This document shows positions 45,291-53,210 of a DNA stretch of 64,000 bases, one piece after another. The DNA lies in the NCBI RefSeq assembly GCF_000024985.1, contig NC_013524.1:558001-622000 (forward strand), read 5' to 3'. Each line of letters opens with the position of its first letter. The stretch's first letter is position 1. The DNA is from Sphaerobacter thermophilus DSM 20745 (GTDB lineage: Bacteria; Chloroflexota; Chloroflexia; Thermomicrobiales; Thermomicrobiaceae). Under the pieces are notes generated by a model that was given only the letters and a program-made list of their open reading frames with translations, searched no databases and had not been told where the DNA came from. The position numbers and the translations under genes were made by a program.

Positions 45291-45583
45291 TCCGTGTGGT
45301 GCTCCCGCCCCACTTGCAGATCCTGGCGCGGACGGGCCGCGAGGTGACGGTCGAGGTCGAGGGGCCGGTGACGCAGCGTGCGGTCCTCGACGCCCTGGAA
45401 GCCGCCTACCCGGTCCTGCGCGGCGCTATCCGCGACCACGTTACCAAGCGCCGCCGGCCCCTGGTGCGGTTCTTCGCGTGTGAGCAGGACCTGTCACACG
45501 ACGATCCGGATGCGCCGCTCCCCGAGGCGGTGGCGTGCGGCGACGAGCCGTTCAGAATCGTCGGTGCCATCGCCGGCGGTTAG
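45287..45583 (+). CDS. MoaD/ThiS-like small protein with C-terminal Gly-Gly
   Basis: A 98-residue beta-grasp protein: [20 protein letters not shown], then [17 protein letters not shown] and [12 protein letters not shown], ending VGAIAGG. The final Gly-Gly is the feature used for adenylation and sulfur transfer or conjugation. Start and stop overlap with the propeller gene (ATGA) indicates equal production. It could carry sulfur or tag the partner protein; no E1-like enzyme is in the window. Confidence 0.8.
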   Translation: MIRVVLPPHLQILARTGREVTVEVEGPVTQRAVLDALEAAYPVLRGAIRDHVTKRRRPLVRFFACEQDLSHDDPDAPLPEAVACGDEPFRIVGAIAGG

Positions 45584-45604
45584 AGAAAGAAACGAGGGAG
45601 ACCC

Positions 45605-45997
45605 GTGCGATACATGCTCCTCATCTACGGCAACGAGCAGGCGCTCAGCGACGACGAGCGGCAGGCCTGCTATCAGGAATCCACGGAGCTGGCACACCAG
45701 CTCGCGCGAGAAGGGCACTTCATCGCGACCGCGCCGCTGCATCCGACGTCCACGGCGACCAGCGTGCGCATCCGCGACGGCAAGCGGCTGGTGACCGACG
45801 GCCCGTTCGCCGAGACACACGAGCAACTGGGCGGCTTCTTCATGATCGAGGCCAACGACCTCGATGAGGCCATCGCCATCGCGGCGCGGATTCCGGGCGC
45901 GCGCTGGGGCACGGTCGAGATCCGACCCGTCATCGAGCTCCCCGGCCTGCCGGAGGAGAAGCGCTCGGCCGATCTCGACGCGCAGCCGACGCTGTAA
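45605..45997 (+). CDS. DGPF-motif YCII family protein, first copy
   Basis: A 130-residue YCII protein starting MRYMLLIYGNEQALSDDERQ, with the hallmark TDGPFAETHEQLGGFFMIEA near residues 64-83. DGPF proteins are the conserved neighbours and targets of ECF42 sigma factors; the fold is a ferredoxin-like dimer with unknown activity. GTG 45605 follows GAAACGAGGGAGACCC. It lies 22 bases after the MoaD-like gene, so it belongs to the operon driven from 44089. Confidence 0.88.
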   Translation: MRYMLLIYGNEQALSDDERQACYQESTELAHQLAREGHFIATAPLHPTSTATSVRIRDGKRLVTDGPFAETHEQLGGFFMIEANDLDEAIAIAARIPGARWGTVEIRPVIELPGLPEEKRSADLDAQPTL

Positions 45998-46037
45998 CCC
46001 ATCGTCCTCGTGCCAGCACCACGAAAGGAGCTTCATC

Positions 46038-46862
46038 ATGGCACATGGTGCGCGCGGCACAGGCGGAGACATTACGAGCGGGTACGCCCCCGTGAACGGC
46101 CTGCAGATGTACTACGAGATCCACGGCGCCGGGCAGCCGCTGGTCGTGCTGCACGGCGCCTACATGACGATCGAGCTCATGGGGGAGTACATCCCCGCGT
46201 TCGCGAGGACACGGCAGGTCATCGCGGTCGAACTCCAGGGGCACGGGCACACGGCGGACATCGACCGGCCGATCACGTACGAGTCCCTGGCGGACGACAC
46301 GGCCGCGCTGCTGCGGTTTCTCGGGATCGACCAGGCCGATGTCTTCGGCTACAGCATGGGAGGCACCGCGGCCCTGCAGGTGGCGATCCGGCATCCGGCG
46401 CTGGTGCGCAAGCTGGTGTCCGTCTCGGGGTCCTTCAATACTGGCGGTCTCTACCACGAGGAGCTTGAAACCATCGAGCAGATGACGCCCGACTGGTTGG
46501 AGAGTACGCCCATGCGCGCGGCTTACGACCGCTCGTCGCCCCACCCGGAGGACTTCCCCACGCTGATGGCGAAGCTGAAGCAGTTGGATCTCACGCCGCA
46601 GGACTGGCCCGCCGAGGAGATCCAGGCGATCACCGCACCGACTATGATCGTCATCGGCGACTCCGACGGAACCCGTCCCGAGCACGCCGTGGAGATGTTC
46701 CGGCTACGGGGCGGCGGCGTGTTTGGCGACATCACCGGGCTCCCAGCAGCCCAACTCGTCGTCCTCCCCGGCACGATGCACCTGGGCATCCTCGACCGCG
46801 TCGGCTGGTTGGTGCCGATGGTCGAGGAGTTCCTCGACGCGCCCATGCCGGAGCAGGCGTGA
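46038..46862 (+). CDS. Alpha/beta hydrolase
   Basis: A 274-residue hydrolase. The nucleophile elbow is FGYSMGGTAA with Ser at about residue 107; HGAYMT holds the oxyanion region and PGTMHLG the catalytic His, with Asp likely in GDSDGTRPEH. ATG 46038 follows GAAAGGAGCTTCATC. It is 41 bases after the DGPF gene and presumably its operon partner. A truncated copy of its C-terminus is at 43736-44005. Substrate unknown; esters or lactones are typical. Confidence 0.88.
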   Translation: MAHGARGTGGDITSGYAPVNGLQMYYEIHGAGQPLVVLHGAYMTIELMGEYIPAFARTRQVIAVELQGHGHTADIDRPITYESLADDTAALLRFLGIDQADVFGYSMGGTAALQVAIRHPALVRKLVSVSGSFNTGGLYHEELETIEQMTPDWLESTPMRAAYDRSSPHPEDFPTLMAKLKQLDLTPQDWPAEEIQAITAPTMIVIGDSDGTRPEHAVEMFRLRGGGVFGDITGLPAAQLVVLPGTMHLGILDRVGWLVPMVEEFLDAPMPEQA

Positions 46863-46887
46863 TCGACCAGGGGTCCGGCGCGCCCGG

Positions 46888-46916
46888 TGTCGATTTCGGA
46901 CGTCCCCGAACGACTA
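46888..46916 (+). promoter_or_regulatory. Candidate ECF42 promoter 3
   Basis: TGTCGA (46888-46893), 17 bases, CGACTA (46911-46916). The flanking spacer ends TTTCGG...CCGAA are shared with promoter 1. It lies 155 bases before the PPOX-family gene. Confidence 0.65.
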
Positions 46917-47071
46917 CCGAGCAAGGTGGCCCCTTCGCGCCACGGCCGGTAGAGGCGGCACCACGCCGAAGGCCGTGGCGGGCACGAGGGGACACGGCAG
47001 GCACCCGGGCGGACGCAGAGCCGCCCGGTGCGACGAGGATGCATGGTACGCCCACACGAGGGAGGATCACC

Positions 47072-47596
47072 ATGGCGAGTCGCGGACCAGCGGCTGACCT
47101 GATGGTCGTGATCGACGACGCGCATCGGACCCCGGCGGCGTGGGAGGACACCCGCAGCACGCTGGAGGCGGCGCAGTGGTTCTGGCTGGCGACCGTGCGG
47201 CCGGACGGCCGACCGCACCTGGTACCCCTGCTCGCGATCTGGATGGACGATGCCCTGTACTTCGCCGCCAGCCCCAACTCGCGCAAGGGCCGGAACCTCG
47301 CCGACGATCCCCACTGCACCATCGCGACGCGGGAGCACGGCGTCGACCTCGTGATCGAAGGCGAAGCGGTGCGGGTGACGGACGAGGCTCGCCTCCACCG
47401 GCTCGCCGATGCATATGCGGACAAGTACGGATGGCAGGTCGAGGTGCGGGATGGCGCGCTCTACGGCGACGGGGCTCCCACTGCCGGCCCACCCCCGTAC
47501 GCGGTCTACGCACTCACGCCGGCGACGGCCTTTGGGTTCCCGGCGGGCCAGCAGTTCCCGCCGACCCGATGGCGCTTCGCCAGCGGGAGCGACTAG
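47072..47596 (+). CDS. Pyridoxamine 5'-phosphate oxidase (PPOX) family protein
   Basis: A 174-residue split-barrel flavin-binding protein: QWFWLATVRPDGRPHLVPLL, then MDDALYFAASPNSRKGRNL and HCTIATREHGVDLVIEGEAV are the typical FMN/F420 or haem-binding pattern of this group. In high-GC bacteria such proteins often use F420. ATG 47072 follows GAGGGAGGATCACC. It is followed 30 bases later by a RibD_C protein, giving an operon of two probable reductases. Confidence 0.82.
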   Translation: MASRGPAADLMVVIDDAHRTPAAWEDTRSTLEAAQWFWLATVRPDGRPHLVPLLAIWMDDALYFAASPNSRKGRNLADDPHCTIATREHGVDLVIEGEAVRVTDEARLHRLADAYADKYGWQVEVRDGALYGDGAPTAGPPPYAVYALTPATAFGFPAGQQFPPTRWRFASGSD

Positions 47597-47626
47597 CACG
47601 GGATCGCCTTACGAAGGGAGCACCCG

Positions 47627-48244
47627 ATGGGACGCGTGTTTGCATCGATGTCCACGTCGATCGACGGCTACATCACCGGCCCGAACGATCGCCTCGAGAT
47701 GCCCCTCGGAGAAGGCGGCGATCGGCTCCACGAGTGGCTCTACGATCTGGAAAGCTGGCGCAAGCCCCACGGCCTCGAAGGTGGGGAGGTCACCACAGAC
47801 GGCGATCTGCTTGACGAGGCCATCCAGCGCACCGGCGCCGTGGTGATGGGCCGGCGCATGTTCGACTTCGCCGAGGGACCGTGGGGCGAAAACCCGCCCT
47901 TCCACGTGCCGGTCTTCGTGGTAACCCACCGCACGCGAGAGCCGCTGGTCAAAGAAGGCGGCACGACGTTCACCTTCGTTACCGACGGGATCGAGCCCGC
48001 CCTGGACCAGGCCCGCGCCGCCGCGGGCGACAAGGACGTGTCGATCGGCGGCGGAGCCAGCGTCATCCAGCAGTACCTGCGGGCCGGGCTCCTCGACGAG
48101 ATCCACGTCACCCTGGTGCCGGTGCTGCTGGGGGGCGGGAAGCGGCTGTTCGACCATCTCGACGAGACGCCCATCGAGCTGGAGCGGACGCAGGTAGTCG
48201 CGTCGTCCGGCGTCACCCACCTCCAGTTCACCGTTGTGCGATGA
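47627..48244 (+). CDS. Dihydrofolate reductase-like RibD_C protein, first of three
   Basis: A 205-residue NADPH-type reductase fold. FASMSTSIDGYITGPNDRLE at the start, VVMGRRMFDFAEGPWGENPP in the middle and DEIHVTLVPVLLGGGKRLFD near the end are the RibD C-terminal domain hallmarks. No deaminase domain is present and no riboflavin genes are near, so it is not RibD itself. ATG 47627 follows GAAGGGAGCACCCG. Two paralogues are encoded at 50984 and 51599. Confidence 0.85.
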   Translation: MGRVFASMSTSIDGYITGPNDRLEMPLGEGGDRLHEWLYDLESWRKPHGLEGGEVTTDGDLLDEAIQRTGAVVMGRRMFDFAEGPWGENPPFHVPVFVVTHRTREPLVKEGGTTFTFVTDGIEPALDQARAAAGDKDVSIGGGASVIQQYLRAGLLDEIHVTLVPVLLGGGKRLFDHLDETPIELERTQVVASSGVTHLQFTVVR

Positions 48245-48303
48245 GGGATATGCCGCCCCGGTCGCCCGCGCGGCGCCGGGGCGGATCGCTGTCACGAGAA
48301 CTG

Positions 48304-48332
48304 TGTCGAGACACGAGGGAACCGAACGAATT
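48304..48332 (+). promoter_or_regulatory. Candidate ECF42 promoter 4
   Basis: TGTCGA (48304-48309), 17 bases, CGAATT (48327-48332). The -10 overlaps the TTG start assumed for the DUF3052-like gene, so either this site or that start is wrong. Confidence 0.4.
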
Positions 48333-48735
48333 GAGCGCGAAGACCGTGGCCCAGAAGCTCCTCATCAAGCCGGGGGCGACCGTCTGGTCGTCGCGCTCCG
48401 ATCGGCTCCGGCTCATCGAGCCGCTGCCCGAGGGGGTGCGCACGGTGGGCGGGCTGGATGAGGCGACGACGGCGCTGATCTTCGCCGACGACGAAGCCTC
48501 GGTGCGGGCCATCCTCGCGGCGCACCAGGACCACCTGGCCAGCCCCGCGCACCTCTGTGTGGCCTTCCCCAAGGCGAACCGGACCGACATCAACCGCGAC
48601 ACGCTGTGGCCGATCCTGGCCGAAAACGGACTGCGCCCGATCACGCAGGTGGCGGTCGACGACGTCTGGTCGGCGCTCCGCTTCCGCCTGGGCAAGGAGG
48701 GCGAGGCGCAGTTCACAGGAGGGAACAAGTCCTGA
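48331..48735 (+). CDS. DUF3052-like protein
   Basis: A 134-residue protein resembling DUF3052 proteins: KTVAQKLLIKPGATVWSSRS at the start, an Asp/Glu-rich middle and CVAFPKANRTDINRDTLWP near residue 77. It is a small single domain of unknown function. TTG 48331 has GAGGGA 11 bases upstream; GTG 48346 is the alternative if the candidate promoter at 48304 is real, which would give an almost leaderless message. It overlaps the next gene by one base (TGATG). Confidence 0.65.
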   Translation: MSAKTVAQKLLIKPGATVWSSRSDRLRLIEPLPEGVRTVGGLDEATTALIFADDEASVRAILAAHQDHLASPAHLCVAFPKANRTDINRDTLWPILAENGLRPITQVAVDDVWSALRFRLGKEGEAQFTGGNKS

Positions 48736-48953
48736 TGCACGCAGACGAGACGGCGGTCGACCTGCCGACCACGCTGGCCCAGCCGGCCCGACGCGCACTT
48801 CTGGGCGCCGGCTACACCCGGCTCGAGGATCTCACCCGGGTCACCGAGGACCAGCTTCTGCAACTCCATGGGATAGGCCCCAAGGCGCTGGCACAGCTCC
48901 GCGAGGCGCTGGCCGCCCGGGGCCTCGCATTCGCCGCCGATACCGACGACTAG
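48735..48953 (+). CDS. Helix-hairpin-helix domain protein
   Basis: A 72-residue protein consisting almost wholly of a helix-hairpin-helix unit (ARRALLGAGYTRLEDLTRVT then LLQLHGIGPKALAQLREALA), like the RNA-polymerase alpha C-terminal domain or RuvA-type DNA-binding folds. It overlaps the stop of the DUF3052-like gene, so the two are made together. DNA binding is likely from the fold; target unknown. Confidence 0.75.
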   Translation: MHADETAVDLPTTLAQPARRALLGAGYTRLEDLTRVTEDQLLQLHGIGPKALAQLREALAARGLAFAADTDD

Positions 48954-49022
48954 CCGGTGGGGCCTCTTAATGAAGTTTGACGAATTGTCTTGGTACCCCG
49001 GAGCCGCCCCTGTCGCTCGTTC

Positions 49023-49082
49023 GCTGTCATCCTTCGCTGCGCCGGGGCCGGCTGGCCGCCGCCCCCGCTCCGCTCAGGATGA
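49023..49082. repeat. Dispersed repeat, rearranged CTGTCATCC type
   Basis: CTGTCATCCTTCGCTGCGCC on the left and CGCTCCGCTCAGGATGAC on the right, arms of the element at 6558, here separated by a GC-rich loop of about 25 bases. It fills most of the gap between the HHH gene and the methyltransferase. Confidence 0.6.
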
Positions 49083-49189
49083 CCGCAGGAGAGTCGCGGG
49101 CTGCTGGCGGGTTTACGGGGTTAGTTCGACAAAGGTCATAGACAGGCCCCACCGGCATCGCTGCCCGCACATGACGGAAGGAGCAACCA

Positions 49190-49840
49190 GTGACGCGTGT
49201 TCCCGCGCGGATCACCGCGGCGGTTGACCTGCTCCGGATCCACCCAGGTGACACCATCCTGGAGATCGGCTGCGGCAACGGAACGGCCGCTGCTCTGATC
49301 TGCGAGCGACTGGGCGACGGCCGGCTGGTCGCCATCGATCGGTCGGAGACACAGATCCGCCGGGCACGCGAGCGCAACCGTGCGCACCTCGCATCCGGCA
49401 CCTTGACGCTGCATGTCATGGCGCTGGAGAGCGCCATCCTCCCCGAGGCGCCGTTCGACACCATCTTCGCCATCAACGTCAACTGCTTCTGGCTGCGCGC
49501 CGACGAACCGCTAGCCGCGGTCCGGCGTCTGCTCAAGCCCGACGGTATGTTTTATGTCTTCTATGAGCACCCAACAGCGGCCAAGATGCGCGACGTGGCG
49601 GCGGTCCTTCGGACCAACCTCGTCCGCGCGGGTCTGACGATCCGCGACGAGACGGCGACCGGCCCGGTCTACGCGCTGGCGAGCACCCTCACCGCCCACG
49701 AGTGCACTGATATGGCGGCCATCCCCGAAGCAACCCGCGAGCCGGATTTCCCGCGATCGGTCGCCCAACATGTCGATTTCAGCGCCCTCCGTTCGACCAA
49801 TAGATGGAGGCAACGAGAGACGGCCCTGTGCCGCAGGTAG
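49190..49840 (+). CDS. Class I SAM-dependent methyltransferase
   Basis: A 216-residue methyltransferase. SAM motif I is ILEIGCGNGTAAALICERLG at about residues 23-42, LVAIDRSETQIRRA follows, and FDTIFAINVNCFWLRADEPL with LLKPDGMFYVFYEHP are motifs II and III. GTG 49190 follows GGAAGGAGCAACCA. Substrate unknown. Its last 60 bases contain the candidate ECF42 promoter of the next gene. Confidence 0.85.
   Translation: MTRVPARITAAVDLLRIHPGDTILEIGCGNGTAAALICERLGDGRLVAIDRSETQIRRARERNRAHLASGTLTLHVMALESAILPEAPFDTIFAINVNCFWLRADEPLAAVRRLLKPDGMFYVFYEHPTAAKMRDVAAVLRTNLVRAGLTIRDETATGPVYALASTLTAHECTDMAAIPEATREPDFPRSVAQHVDFSALRSTNRWRQRETALCRR
49771..49799 (+). promoter_or_regulatory. Candidate ECF42 promoter 5
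   Basis: TGTCGA (49771-49776), 17 bases, CGACCA (49794-49799), 84 bases before the second DGPF gene and inside the end of the methyltransferase gene. Confidence 0.65.
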
Positions 49841-49882
49841 GGCCCCGCCAGTGTGGGGCGGGGCTACGAGAGAGGAATGGCA

Positions 49883-50308
49883 ATGCGGTTCATGATCCTG
49901 GTTCGGGCCAACGATGAGACCGAAGGGGGAGTCCTCCCGACGGAAGAGGACATCGCCGCGATGACGAAGTTCAACGAGGCGATGGTGGATGCGGGCATCC
50001 TGCTGGCGGGAGAGGGACTCCACCCCAGCTCCAACAGTGCGCGCGTCCGGTTCTCCCGGGGGGAGACGACCGTCATCGACGGCCCCTTCCCGACCAAGGA
50101 GGTGATCGCAGGCTTCTGGATCATCCAGGTCGGGTCGAAGGAAGAGGCCATCGAGTGGGCCAAGCGCTGCCCCGCCCGGCCCGACGAGGAGATCGAGCTG
50201 GAGATCCGGCAGATCTACGACGCAGACGACTTCGGTGAGGCGCTCACGCCCGAGCTGCGCGCGGCCGAGGAGCGTATGATCCAGCGCATCGCTGAGCAGC
50301 ACGGCTGA
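49883..50308 (+). CDS. DGPF-motif YCII family protein, second copy
   Basis: A 141-residue YCII protein: MRFMILVRANDETEGG at the start and VIDGPFPTKEVIAGFWIIQV with the DGPF motif at about residue 64. It belongs to the long YCII group that ends with DFGEALTPELRAAEERM. ATG 49883 is preferred over ATG 49877 for the AGAGGA spacing. Together with the copy at 45605 it places the typical ECF42 target twice in the cluster. Confidence 0.88.
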   Translation: MRFMILVRANDETEGGVLPTEEDIAAMTKFNEAMVDAGILLAGEGLHPSSNSARVRFSRGETTVIDGPFPTKEVIAGFWIIQVGSKEEAIEWAKRCPARPDEEIELEIRQIYDADDFGEALTPELRAAEERMIQRIAEQHG

Positions 50309-50457
50309 TTCCCGGCGCCCATCAGCACCAAGTTTGCACCGGGTGACCAGCGACAGGCGGACGACCTCCGAGCAATTTACCCCGCCTGTCGCGGAACCCG
50401 GACAGAAACCGGTCAGTAGTGCGAGTCGTCGTGTTGGAGTCATGAAGGGAGAGGCCC

Positions 50458-50868
50458 ATGAAGTTCACTCCGTACCTCAACTTCAACGGCACCTGCGCCG
50501 AGGCATTCCGGTTCTACGCCGAACTGCTCGGCGGTGAGATCGTCGAGTCCACGACCTTCGGGGAGACGCCGGCTGCGGCGCACGTCCCCGCCGACTTCCA
50601 GGACCGCGTCATGCACGCCGTGCTGGCGGTGGGCGATCAAACCATCTTCGGGTCCGACGCACCATCGGCGAACTACGCCAAGCCGCAGGGCGCCTACGTG
50701 GCACTCCAGGTCGATAGCCCGGCTGAGGCCGAACGGATCTATCAGGCACTGGCCGAGGGCGGCACGGTGGAGATGCCGCTCGCGGAGACCTTCTGGGCGG
50801 CCCGCTTCGGCATGCTGGTCGATCGCTACGGCACGCCCTGGATGATCAATTGCCCACCGCAACAGTAA
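50458..50868 (+). CDS. PhnB-like VOC protein
   Basis: A 136-residue protein of the PhnB/3-demethylubiquinone-methyltransferase-like VOC group: MKFTPYLNFNGTCAEAFRFY, ELLGGEIVES, and a C-terminal FGMLVDRYGTPWMINC. ATG 50458 follows GAAGGGAGAGGCCC. A poor match to the cluster promoter (TGTCGC-N17-CGGTCA, around 50388-50416) lies upstream; I do not count it. Function unknown. Confidence 0.83.
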   Translation: MKFTPYLNFNGTCAEAFRFYAELLGGEIVESTTFGETPAAAHVPADFQDRVMHAVLAVGDQTIFGSDAPSANYAKPQGAYVALQVDSPAEAERIYQALAEGGTVEMPLAETFWAARFGMLVDRYGTPWMINCPPQQ

Positions 50869-50876
50869 CGCTTCGG

Positions 50877-50931
50877 AGTCGAACGGTTCCGGCCGGCGTC
50901 GTCGCACGATTCGAACGCTCCGGCCGGAACC
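50877..50931 (+). promoter_or_regulatory. Candidate ECF42 promoter 6 within a hairpin
   Basis: AGTCGA (50877-50882), 17 bases, CGTCGC (50900-50905). The spacer and following sequence carry 12-bp perfect inverted arms GGTTCCGGCCGG (50885-50896) and its complement (50920-50931), so promoter and a possible terminator of the PhnB-like gene overlap. Confidence 0.55.
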
Positions 50932-50983
50932 ATGCAACGCATTGACGTGGGATCCGCGACGATGCGGCGAGAGGATCGCGACG

Positions 50984-51541
50984 ATGCGACGCCTGATCAT
51001 GTGGAACCTGGTCACCCTCGACGGCTACTTCGAAGGGCCGGAGAGCTGGTCGATCGACTGGCACGACGTCGCCTGGGGCGATGAGCTGGAACAGTTCTCG
51101 CTGGAACAACTGGCATCGGCGGACCTCATACTGTTCGGCCGCGTGACCTACGAGGGTATGGCCGCCTACTGGTCCAATGCCGAGGGCGCGGTGGCCGAGC
51201 AGATGAACAGCATCCCCAAAGTCGTCTTCTCGCGAACGCTCGAACAGGCCACCTGGAACAATACGCGACTGGTAAAGGACGAGGCTGAAAAAGAGGTCGC
51301 CCTCCTGAAGGAGCAGCCGGGCAAGGATATCCTCCTCTTTGGGAGCGCCAACCTGGCCTCGACGCTGATGCGGCACGGCCTGATCGATGAGTACCGCCTC
51401 GGCGTTGCGCCAATCGTGCTCGGCGGCGGAAACCCGCTCTTCAAGCCCAGCCCCGACCGGATGCAGATGACGCTCATTGAGGCCCGCCCCTTCTCGACCG
51501 GATGTGTCCTGCTGCGCTACCAGCCCGCGGCGACAGCCTAA
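50984..51541 (+). CDS. Dihydrofolate reductase-like RibD_C protein, second
   Basis: A 185-residue RibD_C-type protein: MWNLVTLDGYFEGPESWSID, ASADLILFGRVTYEGMAAYW, LLFGSANLASTLMRHGLIDE and LGVAPIVLGGGNPLFK. ATG 50984 follows GAGAGGATCGCGACG. It is 57 bases ahead of a third RibD_C gene, with which it shares the overall motif order but only moderate identity. It starts the unit 50984-51599-52205. Confidence 0.85.
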   Translation: MRRLIMWNLVTLDGYFEGPESWSIDWHDVAWGDELEQFSLEQLASADLILFGRVTYEGMAAYWSNAEGAVAEQMNSIPKVVFSRTLEQATWNNTRLVKDEAEKEVALLKEQPGKDILLFGSANLASTLMRHGLIDEYRLGVAPIVLGGGNPLFKPSPDRMQMTLIEARPFSTGCVLLRYQPAATA

Positions 51542-51598
51542 GGGCACGGCCCCGGAAACAGCTTGCCCACACGCAGCCCCGCATGAACGGAGAGCGCG

Positions 51599-52177
51599 AT
51601 GCGCACCGTGGTCTACGGGATGATGGTGACGATCGACGGCTTCATCGAGGGGCCGAACCACCAGCTCGATTGGCCCATCATCGACGACGAGCTGCACGAG
51701 TACGTCAACGAGCAGCAACGGTCCAAGGACACCTACGTGTTGGGGCGGCGGCTCTACGAAATGATGGAGGCGTTCTGGCCGACGGCGGACCAGGATCCCT
51801 CCGCTCCGCCGTACATCGTCGAGTTCGCCCGGATCTGGCGGGACACACCCAAGGTCGTCTTTTCCAAGACTCTCGATCAGGTCGGGCCGAACGCCCGGCT
51901 GGTCCGCGACGACGTCGTCGACGAGGTGGCACGGCTGAAGCAGCAGCCCGGCAAGGACATCGACGTCGGCGGCGCCTCGATCGCGGCATCCCTCATGCGG
52001 CACGACCTGATCGATGAGTACCACCTCTTCATCCACCCAGTCGTGCTGGGCGGCGGGACGCCCATGTTCCCGGCGCTCAGCGACCAGCGCCTGTTGCGGC
52101 TGATCGACATGCGCACGTTCCGATCCGGAGTCGTGTTCCTCCGCTACCAACCGGCTGATGCCGAGCACGTGAGGTAG
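51599..52177 (+). CDS. Dihydrofolate reductase-like RibD_C protein, third
   Basis: A 192-residue RibD_C-type protein: VYGMMVTIDGFIEGPNHQLD, TYVLGRRLYEMMEAFWPTAD, DVGGASIAASLMRHDLIDEY and HPVVLGGGTPMFP. The NADPH-binding Gly segment is intact. CGGAGAGCGCG precedes ATG 51599. Encoded between the second RibD_C protein and an alpha/beta hydrolase. Confidence 0.85.
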   Translation: MRTVVYGMMVTIDGFIEGPNHQLDWPIIDDELHEYVNEQQRSKDTYVLGRRLYEMMEAFWPTADQDPSAPPYIVEFARIWRDTPKVVFSKTLDQVGPNARLVRDDVVDEVARLKQQPGKDIDVGGASIAASLMRHDLIDEYHLFIHPVVLGGGTPMFPALSDQRLLRLIDMRTFRSGVVFLRYQPADAEHVR

Positions 52178-52204
52178 CGGTCCATCTGATGAGGAGCCGG
52201 GCCG

Positions 52205-52984
52205 ATGCAGACGGTACCTTCCAGCGACGGGACACCCATCGCGTTCGAGCGGTCGGGCAGTGGCCCGCCGGTCGTGCTGGTCGGCGGCGCACTGTCCACG
52301 CGCGCGGGCGGCGCCCCGTTGGCGGAGAGACTGGCGCCGCATTTCACCGTGATCTGCTACGACCGTCGCGGGCGCGGCGACAGCGGCGACACACCACCGT
52401 ACGCGGTCGAGCGGGAGATCGAGGACCTCGCCGCGATCATCGACGCCGCCGGCGGCGCCGCGTTCGTGTTCGGCATGTCCTCCGGCGCGGGACTCTCCCT
52501 GCTAGCGGCGGCAAGCGGCCTCCCGATCACCAGGCTCGCTGTGTTCGAGCCACCGTACGCCGTGGACGATAGCCGGCCGCCGGTGCCGCCGGACTACCAG
52601 ACACGGCTCGATGCGCTGCTGGCGGAGGGTCGCCGCGGCGACGCGGTCACATACTTCATGACCGAGGGAGTGGGCGTCCCGCCCGATCTCGTCGCGCAGA
52701 TGCAACAGGCCCCGATGTGGCCGGGTATGGAGGCAGTCGCCCACACCCTGCCCTACGACCACGCCGTCATGGGAGACAATACGATCCCGACCGCTCGGTT
52801 CGCCTCGATCTCGATTCCGACGCTGGTGATGGATGGCGGCGCGAGTCCAGCCTGGATACGGCACACAGCCCAAGAACTCGCCGACACCATCCCGAACGCG
52901 CGGTACGTCACCCTGGAGAACCAGACGCACACTGTCGCACCGGACGCCATCGCCCCGGTGCTGGTGGAGTTCTTCACTCGCTGA
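52205..52984 (+). CDS. Alpha/beta hydrolase, second
   Basis: A 259-residue hydrolase with the N-terminal SSDGTPIAFERSGSGPPVVL, the strand VICYDRRGRGDSGD and the nucleophile elbow FVFGMSSGAGLSLL (Ser about residue 97). The C-terminal ENQTHTVAPDA holds the catalytic His. ATG 52205 follows GAGGAGCCGGGCCG, 28 bases after the RibD_C gene. Not closely similar to the hydrolase encoded at 46038. Confidence 0.87.
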   Translation: MQTVPSSDGTPIAFERSGSGPPVVLVGGALSTRAGGAPLAERLAPHFTVICYDRRGRGDSGDTPPYAVEREIEDLAAIIDAAGGAAFVFGMSSGAGLSLLAAASGLPITRLAVFEPPYAVDDSRPPVPPDYQTRLDALLAEGRRGDAVTYFMTEGVGVPPDLVAQMQQAPMWPGMEAVAHTLPYDHAVMGDNTIPTARFASISIPTLVMDGGASPAWIRHTAQELADTIPNARYVTLENQTHTVAPDAIAPVLVEFFTR

Positions 52985-53103
52985 GGTGGCCGGTCCACGG
53001 CGCGGCGAGCGGTGGAGAGGGACAGCCTATGGAGACCGGAGGACTGTCCGCGGCACGACGTGGGCGCATTCACGAGGTCATGGCACGGCATGTCGAACGC
53101 GGC

Positions 53104-53130
53104 GAGATCCTTCGCTCCGCTCAGGATGAC
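53104..53130. repeat. Dispersed repeat arm, ATCCTTCGCTCCGCTCAGGA type
   Basis: Single arm of the element at 6558-6639, in the 225-base gap before the DUF2277 gene. Confidence 0.65.
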
Positions 53131-53210
53131 AGTGGAGCGTCATGCGAGCGCGCCTACCCGCAAATGACATGTGTGCAACCGCCCACAACACCGACTGGAG
53201 GCAGCCCGGC

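Noticed and set aside
50388-50416. TGTCGC-N17-CGGTCA before the PhnB-like gene as a seventh promoter
   Set aside because: Both hexamers deviate in positions that are constant in the six accepted sites.
53091-53120. TGTCGA at 53092 as another ECF42 promoter
   Set aside because: Seventeen bases later the sequence is GCTCCG without the CG-A element, and the stretch is part of a dispersed repeat.
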